A DNA stretch of 64,000 nucleotides from assembly GCA_958295665.1 (NCBI GenBank), contig OY282560.1, positions 188,514,561 to 188,578,560 on the forward strand, read 5' to 3'. Position 1 is the first letter of the stretch. Each line of letters begins with the position of its first letter. A program made the translations under genes and the position numbers. Source of the DNA: Tipula vernalis (lineage: Eukaryota > Arthropoda > Insecta > Diptera > Tipulidae). Below are positions 57,224 to 64,000 of this stretch, one piece after another. The notes under the pieces were generated by a model. That model worked only from the letters and a program-made list of their open reading frames with translations. It had not been told where the DNA came from and did no database searches.

Positions 57224-57476
57224 TATTACAAGAATATGAAAACGATTTACTTAAACGACATTCATATATGTTGAAATTCAAACATTTATGAAAGTATTTC
57301 AGAAATCATAATTAAGAATTTGTAACGTTTTCATTTAAAAATGTGTCTTAGGAATAAAAGTGATTTCCCATATGGTTTGTGTGTTTTATTATGAAAAGTT
57401 TGGTTTTTTCCTAGTTTCTAATTCCCTTATAAAAGCTTCGTTTTTTAGACTATGACTTTGTATAATCAAGGTTGCT
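57224..57476 (+). mobile_element. hAT-like element, copy 2, right part
   Basis: Continues copy 2 after the large transposon, matching copy 1 from about 30793 to 31020 (AAAACGATTTACTTAAACGACATTC...). The terminal repeat is decayed (GACTATGACTTTGTATA). Confidence 0.85.
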
Positions 57477-58146
57477 TTGGTAGTATAACACACACTTAGT
57501 GTGTAGTATCACTTACAAAGTCTAAAAAACGAAGCTTTTATAAGGGAATTAGAAACGAGGAAAAACCAAACTTTTCATAGTAAAACACACAAAACATATG
57601 GGAAATCACTTTTTTTCCTAAGATAAATTCTTAAATGAAAACGATACCAATTCTTAATTATGATTTCTGAAATAATTTCATAAATGTTTGAATTTCAACA
57701 TATATGAATGTCATTTAAGTAAATCGTTTTCATTTTCTAGTAATAATTGATTTATTTAAACCAAAATATAAAACAAATCCATAACAACAGCATTCTGGTG
57801 AAATTGAAATAAAAGCTTATTACAATTCGATTGGTCGTTAAGTAAATATATATTACATAGATGGCAGTGATGGCAGTAAGAATTCGGTAAAATCGTACCA
57901 AAAATTACCCCCTGGAGAAATTTCAAGTTCAAAAATTGTAGAAAAAGCAAAACAAATTTACAAAATATAGGAACTGGTGATAATTTTGTGATAAGATAAT
58001 TTTTTTCGCATTTTTCTGTAATCATTTTAGACATCTTACGTACACTAGTAAAACTAAAGATAAATTTAGCAAGTATTATTTTAATTCGTCAGAGCCAACT
58101 TTGATGTACTATATTTTTCAAAATGAAAGTTCGAAAAATATATTTT

Positions 58147-58560
58147 GTCCACGACTAACGTATAATATACTCATTATACGTTTGTTTCTTCAATTATAAT
58201 GATATCCATTATTCACTGCTAGTTTATCTAGTAGTCCCTTCTTCCATTATTCACTACTACCAAATAAAAATTTCATTTTTGAAATTTTATCTAGTAGTCT
58301 CTTACCATTTTCATTATTATTAAACTGAGACGTCAAAATGTCGACGAAAATTAATTTAGCTGTTTTAAAGGATTTGATAATAAAATACAATTTTTTATCG
58401 GTCGTGGCCAAAGTATCGTATTCTACTCGCATATAATGGCTGTTATTCACTCAGAAAATTTACGACACTCGCCTATTGGCTCGTGTCGGTAAACTTCATC
58501 TTCGTGAATTCCCCACTCAACAGCTATCATTATAGCATATGCTTGTTGAATAATATACTA
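58147..58560. mobile_element. unclassified 414-bp insertion
   Basis: Absent from copies 1 and 3 at the matching point (ATTTT|AGAAATAATTT). It contains two related blocks (ATCTAGTAGTC.CTT..CCATT). No inverted ends or clear target duplication. Confidence 0.6.
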
Positions 58561-58689
58561 TTAGAAATAATTTAATTTTAATATTTCTCCAATTAATATT
58601 TATTTAATACCAATATAGCCTTCTTAAATATTGTTGTTTAAGGTACGTAGAAAACTTTTATATTAACATTTTATAATATTTTTGCTTTT

Positions 58690-59536
58690 ACTTTTTTTTA
58701 CTCTAGTAAAATATAGTAATCATGAAAATTTGGGGCTTTGAGATTTTTAGTGATTTATCTGTTTTGAGGTCCCCTGAGTCCGAAAAAGTGAGTTTCGAAA
58801 TGGTGTCTGGCTTTCAGTCTGTCAGTCTGTCAGTCTGTCAGTCTGTCAGTCTGTCAGTCTGTCAGTCTGTCAGTCTGTCAGTCTGTCAGTCTGTCAGTCT
58901 GTCAGTCTGTCAGTCTGTCAGTCTGTCAGTCTGTCAGTCTGTCAGTCTGTCAGTCTGTCAGTCTGTCAGTCTGTCAGTCTGTCAGTCTGTCAGTCTGTCA
59001 GTCTGTCAGTCTGTCAGTCTGTCAGTCTGTCAGTCTGTCAGTCTGTCAGTCTGTCAGTCTGTCAGTCTGTCAGTCTGTCAGTCTGTCAGTCTGTCAGTCT
59101 GTCAGTCTGTCAGTCTGTCAGTCTGTCAGTCTGTCAGTCTGTCAGTCTGTCAGTCTGTCAGTCTGTCAGTCTGTCAGTCTGTCAGTCTGTCAGTCTGTCT
59201 GTCGGTCTGTGTCCTCTCTACAGGCCAGATGGTTTAACCAATCGAACTGAAACTTCAGATTTAAGCTTTTTTGATAAATTGGGAGGACCCAGTGAATTTT
59301 TCGCCAAATCGGCTAACCGGAAGTGGCCACTCCCATGTTCCAGAAAATTTATTTTGTAAATATCTTAAAAAGTATAAGGTTTACAAAAAACTGCTTAATA
59401 AAAAATGTTTCCAAAAATTAAAAACAAATAAAAATAAAAAATTTAAAAAAAAATTTAAAAATTTAAAAATTAAAAAATAACAATTTAAATTTCTCAAAAT
59501 TCTCTGTTCGTAAAAGAAAGTCTGGCCACACCTCAA
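58690..59536. mobile_element. unclassified 847-bp insertion carrying the octamer array
   Basis: Absent from the other hAT-like copies at this point. It starts near CTCTAGTAAAATATAG, carries the CAGTCTGT array in its first half, then a moderately GC-rich part (59200-59345) and an A-rich segment (59400-59480). No inverted ends seen. The TCTAGTAAAATATAG start vaguely recalls a Helitron-like 5' end, but no CTRRT end was found. Confidence 0.6.
58815..59198. repeat. perfect (CAGTCTGT)48 array
   Basis: 384 bases of the octamer CAGTCTGT with no deviation that I can find, followed by degenerate CTGTCGGTCTGTG. It reads as SVSLSVCQ repeats in one frame, which is a by-product. Confidence 0.98.
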
Positions 59537-59679
59537 TTTTTTTCATTGAAAAACTTGAAGCTAAAAAAACACCATTTTTACTATGGATTCCTATGGAAAT
59601 CAGTGAAAAATTATACCACTAAAAAAGCTTCTAAAAAATACGTCATTATGATTATGGCTCTGTACTCTAGAAGGCTCTG

Positions 59680-62600
59680 ATAATATTTAATATTTGAAGT
59701 ATGCGTGTACCTTCTCTGTGTTGAAATATTCCAAGTTTCCGTTCCTTTTTTTACATGAAATTTTTCACTTATCCCCGCTAAAGATGTTTTCATATCAAAA
59801 ACTTTTACGCATAGGATTAAAATTGTAGCCTGTTGCCAGGGTACATTTTTATAATCGTAACAAGAAGGCCATCTTTAATACTCTTAATAATAATAGTATT
59901 AAAACAAGCTACTTTTTTAAGACGTTCTCGTATACAAAATTCTGTATGCACATTTTTTTCTCTCGCTTCAATTAGATTTTTTGGCGGCTGAAAAAGTTGG
60001 AAAAAATGCAGTGTCGTAATAAGGAAAATTTTTAATTTTGCAGCTGTTCAAAATTCGAGGGGCGCAAATCCTATTCATCGCCACTGCATTCAGTCACAGT
60101 GTGGTGCGGTTTACATGCCGGTGCCATCGTCCGATCTTATTTCTTAGAGTGGATCTGTGAACTGACTAACTCCCTCGTGCGATGTAACATCATTTGATTA
60201 TTTAACCAGCCACAATTGATCAATTAATGGTCAACATTAAAATTGATCCAAAGGATGCACTACGTAAAGAGTAGTCGTGTGGCCAATTGAAAGAAATTAT
60301 TTTTCATCAGTAACGGTATTTGATTGTGCTTTTAAATAATAAAACTTATTGATAGCAGCATACATAGTTGTTTTTATTTACATTTGTAGTCATATCGCTC
60401 AAATTAGAAAATTCTATATAGATTAATATAAAATGCAATAATTGAAATTTGAATTACCAAATTGTATTTATGTAAATAATTTTGAAATTTCTTTAACATA
60501 TGGCGATAATTGTAATCCTCGTCAAAAAATATTTTTGCCCCGAAGATAATTAATTAAACCCAACTCTAGATGACCTCTCCCTGTAGATTAATAAATAGAC
60601 ATACGAAAGAATATAAATGTTACCACTAATTATTGGTAACATGTTTTACTCTCGTTATTACACTTTTTTTTTGTTCATGTAATATGTTGATGTACTCATA
60701 CTATTGTAACAAAAATGAACAAATTGAAAAGAAACATGGAAAACCCAACGAAACGGGATAAACTAATTTTTCCACACAAAACATAACAGGAAGAAGGATT
60801 AAATGGTTTAATGTTATGATATTTTTCATATACTGTATACCGTTTTATTGTCATAAATATTAATTAAAAACCATAAATCATTTGCCCTTCAATATATTAT
60901 TATTGTATTATTATCCAAACAATCCAGCAAACACACAAGTATAAAAGGTTAAATTGAGTGTTACCACCCTTCTTAATTCTGCAACAAAAAGTCAACTTTT
61001 ATGCTTTTTTTTGTTATATAAAACTAAATTAATAATTTATGTATTAATAATATGTATAAGAATTATTTGGTTACCTGTAAACACGATTAACCATGTACAT
61101 CCCCAAATAGAAACTAAAACATAACCTCAAACAAAGAAAACACATAGAAAAAATGTGTTTCAGCAAAATTGAGCACTAGATCCCTCTATATATCAACAAA
61201 TTTGTTACATTGCATAATAACAAAAAATAAAACTAAACAAAATTAGAAAAAATTACATAAAAAAAAGGGTTCGAAGGGTCGCCAGTCTTCCATCAAACAA
61301 AAAACAAAACTTTTTTTTTGATTATTTTAATTATTTTAAGTTTAAATAATTTATCCGCACCTCAAAAGAGCACAATGTTATTTTTTTGGTGTTGCCATTG
61401 TTGTGTTTTAAGTTACTACAACGAATTACCATTGAACTTTGTAAACGTCAAATAATAATTTTTTTTTTTTTGATCTTCACGATGCTTACGATGAAATGAG
61501 ATAATATTGTATAATTGAATGAATTTAGATTCGAACAAAATCGAGTGGAGGGGTAATGGAAGCAGCAAAAAGAAAAAACTAACAAATTTTGAAGGGCATA
61601 TGCAAATTTATATTATTAAAATTACAAATCCATTCAGTCGATTCGATTATTCCAAATTTGTTTTAGAAGAATACATAGTGAATATAATAGATCTAACCCC
61701 TATATACATATATACGTAATATAGATTTTATAGAAATCTTTGTTTTGTTGTCCGAGGATAATCGTGAAATTATATAGAACACAGGGACTCAAATCCTACC
61801 CTAATGCAACCCTTTCTATCCTCTTTCTATTTAACTTTTCTTTATACATAATTTCGATATTATTATTAAAATAATGATTATAGGAACTATAACAATCAGA
61901 TTCACCATAAATCTGTAACTAATTTTAATATTTTTATATACGAATGGGTATACTAGTCGTATATCGTGAATGAAAATACATCGATTGCACTGCAACCCTT
62001 ATATGTATGTACAATTAATATTTTAAAATCTATACATTTAGTTTTTTTTTTCTAATACACAATAAAAGCAACAGTAGCTAGTCTAGTAAAATTTAAAAAA
62101 AAAAAAGCAAACTAATCCAAGGGGATTGGTTTACGATACACTTCCGAGTCGAATACGTAAATGTACACTCGGATTGCATTTTTTTTTTTAATTTAAAAAT
62201 TTAAAATCGAAATATTGATCTTCCTCAGAATGTATATGGAATGTGTATACAAGCACAGCATATATATATATATGATACATAAAATATTAACATGGTGTAG
62301 AATAGGTGTACGCCTAATTTATTTGAGTTTTGAAATATTGTATCAATGCTATGTTTTCGAAATCAATATTAGATATTTTAGACTGTATTTATATCAAAGG
62401 TGTTAAATGTAACTAGAATCTAAAACTTAATTTACAAAATTCTAATCAAATAATATTGTGTTCTTTTGATATGTATGAAACCTATGGGGACTCTTGACCT
62501 ATGGGGATTTTACGTTATTAATTAGTATCGATTTTAAGTAAAATACATCTAAATTAACAAAAACAGGTACATTATAGTTCAAGTATTTTTTGTGAAATTC

Positions 62601-62786
62601 ATTGGTCGAAGTAACTTAAATCTTGATTTAGCGAATCATTCCACGTGTAACAAGGGCGCCCTATTTCTTCGGGGCCAGCAGTACAGAGGTTGAAGCAGCT
62701 CTGAGAATATGAGAAGCAGCTCTAGGATGGAAGCCCCCATAATTGATTCTGTAAACCTTTATTCTCTTGGTGATGCTTTTACCAAG
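59680..62786. other. AT-rich stretch without recognisable gene
   Basis: Mostly AT-rich with poly-A/T runs. 59692-59735 is a scrap of the dispersed repeat also at 8143 and 27227. A transposase scrap lies at 60080-60165. The less AT-rich patch at 60060-60330 has no other recognised coding. Short open frames at 61519-61719 and 62215-62406 have no domain. Confidence 0.45.
60080..60165 (+). pseudogene. IS630/Tc1/mariner-type transposase scrap
   Basis: Reads HSVTVWCGLHAGAIVRSYFL, resembling the 'VTVWCA....IVGPYFF' block of the transposase at 35975-35259. Nothing of the rest is found nearby, so this is only a short match. Confidence 0.4.
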
Positions 62787-62789
62787 CAG

Positions 62790-63576
62790 GGGGTAGATTC
62801 TGATGAAATGTCAATTTTTCGTGACATATTGTTATTAGTGCAAAATATTGTCACAGAAATCTTGCGATTCTGATGAAATGAGTTATGACATTAACAGCAG
62901 TTTACAGCAGTTGCATTTCTAGTTTACCGCAGTTATATGTTAAAGTTAATTTTAATGATATTACACGCTACATACACATTATATACATATATACAAATAG
63001 AAAAAAATATTGTTTTATTTTAATTAAAATATAAACAATTAAAATTTATAACAAAAATTATTAAAAATTAACAAAATATACTAACACATATTTTATTTAA
63101 AAATACAGCTGACTTTTGTCACGGAAAACCAAATCAATGACAATTTTTTCTAGTGACATGCCCTTTTTTTCTAGTGACATCTTGAAAAAGGCACTTTATC
63201 AGAATCGCATTTTAGAACTCTCAACTGAGGAGTGTCTGATCAAAAGTCGCTATTTACATCTTACTTTTTGCTACTTACTTTTGATCACTTTTTTGTAGTA
63301 AATAGCTTGTTTTGACCAAAATCAAGAATTTTAGGAATATTTTTCATAGAGAAATTGGCAATTTTTGGTCCATGCTGGAAATAACCACTTTTAGTCTATT
63401 TCACTTAAAAAATTCTGCCCTGATAGAAAAAAAAAAATATCATTTTGGAAAATGTAAATAGCGACTTTTGATCAGACACTCCTCTACTATAATGTCATTT
63501 TATAGCAGTTAAAATTTTAGTACAAAGTAACAAAAAATTGTCATTTGTCATTTGTCACTTGATCAGAATCTAGGCC
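62790..63576. mobile_element. Harbinger-like MITE, 787 bp, CAG duplication
   Basis: Ends: left GGGGTAGATTCTGATGAAAT, right reversed GGCCTAGATTCTGATCAAGT, flanked by CAG (62787-62789, 63577-63579). Subterminal copies of GATTCTGATGAAATG occur at 62868-62882. No coding capacity. It encloses a smaller MITE. Confidence 0.75.
63227..63484. mobile_element. nested MITE, 258 bp, perfect 33-bp inverted ends
   Basis: 63227-63259 and 63452-63484 are exact reverse complements (left starts GAGGAGTGTCTGATCAAAAG). Inserted within the 62790-63576 element. Target duplication not clear. Confidence 0.85.
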
Positions 63577-63579
63577 CAG

Positions 63580-64000
63580 GGGTGCGATTCCGGTTCGATG
63601 ATATGATAATGAAAAAACAAAAATATCATCGAATTTTTCAATTGCTTTTATCATTTTATTTTACCATCAACATAGTATAAAGCGATTCTGGTTCGATGAT
63701 AATTAAAAATGATATAATTATCATCGATAAAATACAAATGGCGATTCCGGTTTGACGATGTATGATATACTTATGTCAAAATTTAAAATTAAATATAATT
63801 TAAATTATAATTATAATTTTAAATTAATATTTTTTCATTTTGTTTTTGTCGCTGAAAAGTATTTATGACCGATGATAAAAATTATTTTGCTGGCCCATAA
63901 GTGTTTTTAGTATAACGTGGTTAGATTAATCGATTAATCGACCGTTTAAAATTGATTGATTAATCGGAGAATATTAAACGATTAATCGAAAATTTATTTT
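63580..64000. repeat. repeat-ended element, cut by the window edge
   Basis: GCGATTCCGGTTCGATGAT recurs with small changes near 63584, 63682 and 63751. Each is followed by ATATCAT/ATCATCG-rich sequence. It begins directly at the CAG of the preceding element (CAGGGGTGCGATTCC), so it may be a further Harbinger-like element. Near the end, CGATTAATCG is repeated. Confidence 0.5.

Larger units (their letters stand above)
57515..59679 (-). mobile_element. hAT-like element, copy 4, with two insertions
   Basis: Reverse-orientation copy. Element sequence is found at 57515-58146, 58561-58689 and 59537-59679, ending in the terminal GGCTCTG (59679). The gaps are filled by foreign blocks (58147-58560 and 58690-59536). 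Its left part is nearly a mirror of 57224-57476, including shared variants (AAACGAAGC), forming a head-to-head palindrome with copy 2. Confidence 0.85.

Noticed and set aside
58815..59198. Possible CRISPR array
   Set aside because: There are no unique spacers between repeats, the unit is 8 bases and the host is a eukaryote.
58722..59237. 171-residue open frame with SVSLSVCQ repeats
   Set aside because: It is the translation of the octamer array. A unit of 8 bases repeated without stops stays open by arithmetic, not by selection.

Overview
This is eukaryotic nuclear DNA, very AT-rich, from a brachyceran fly. The reasons are the mix of repeats (errantivirus-type Gypsy, BEL/Pao, jockey-group LINEs, mariner/Tc1, Helitron, Harbinger, hAT-like) and one clear host exon. 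That exon (20151-20331, minus strand) encodes a piece of a Wnt ligand closest to insect Wnt5 and has consensus splice sites at both ends. I found no other host exon and no tRNA or rRNA gene. The window therefore reads as intron or flank of a Wnt5-like gene, swollen by several generations of nested transposons. The species cannot be fixed by eye; a tephritid or calyptrate fly would fit.

Layout. 1-1090: relic of an errantivirus env. 2860-4290 (-): broken LINE with a small inverted duplication in its reverse transcriptase. 4507-5262 (+): jockey-type ORF1 run into a Tc1 transposase fragment. 8552-8947: possible MITE. 8770-11260 (-): decayed BEL/Pao element. 12942-13945: foldback element. 14361-14812: MITE. 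16030-17235: minisatellite that switches strand in the middle. 17855-18330 (-): mariner relic. 20151-20331 (-): Wnt exon. 21407-26646 (+): errantivirus-type Gypsy element with 5' LTR, primer site, gag, pol and the start of env, its reverse transcriptase split by a solo LTR of another family. 27271-27437: pogo/Tc1-like MITE. 28345-30060 (-): LINE. 30089-31044: first copy of a hAT-like non-autonomous family. 33560-34050 (-): Harbinger relic. 34437-35975: two IS630/Tc1/mariner-type elements side by side. 36584-40180 (+): LINE interrupted by a mariner that is itself interrupted by a Harbinger-like element. 43978-45364: element with inverted ends built of CCCGAG subrepeats. 45443-49317 (+): Helitron with broken Rep and helicase.

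49748-59679 is a nested complex. A hAT-like copy was split by a 6.9 kb transposon (50352-57223) with long inverted ends and a 3-bp TAT target duplication. That transposon encodes a long multidomain protein ending in a PIN/XPG-like nuclease and a CXC-type cysteine cluster, best matched to the Academ group (inference). It carries another hAT-like copy inside its left end. A further hAT-like copy, inverted, follows and holds two more insertions, one of them with 48 perfect copies of an 8-base repeat. 62790-63576 is a Harbinger-like MITE with a smaller MITE inside, and a further repeat begins at 63580.

Almost every transposon gene is broken by stops, frameshifts or deletions, so these are fossils and not active elements. 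The large 50352-57223 transposon is the least common item here and the best candidate for a closer look.
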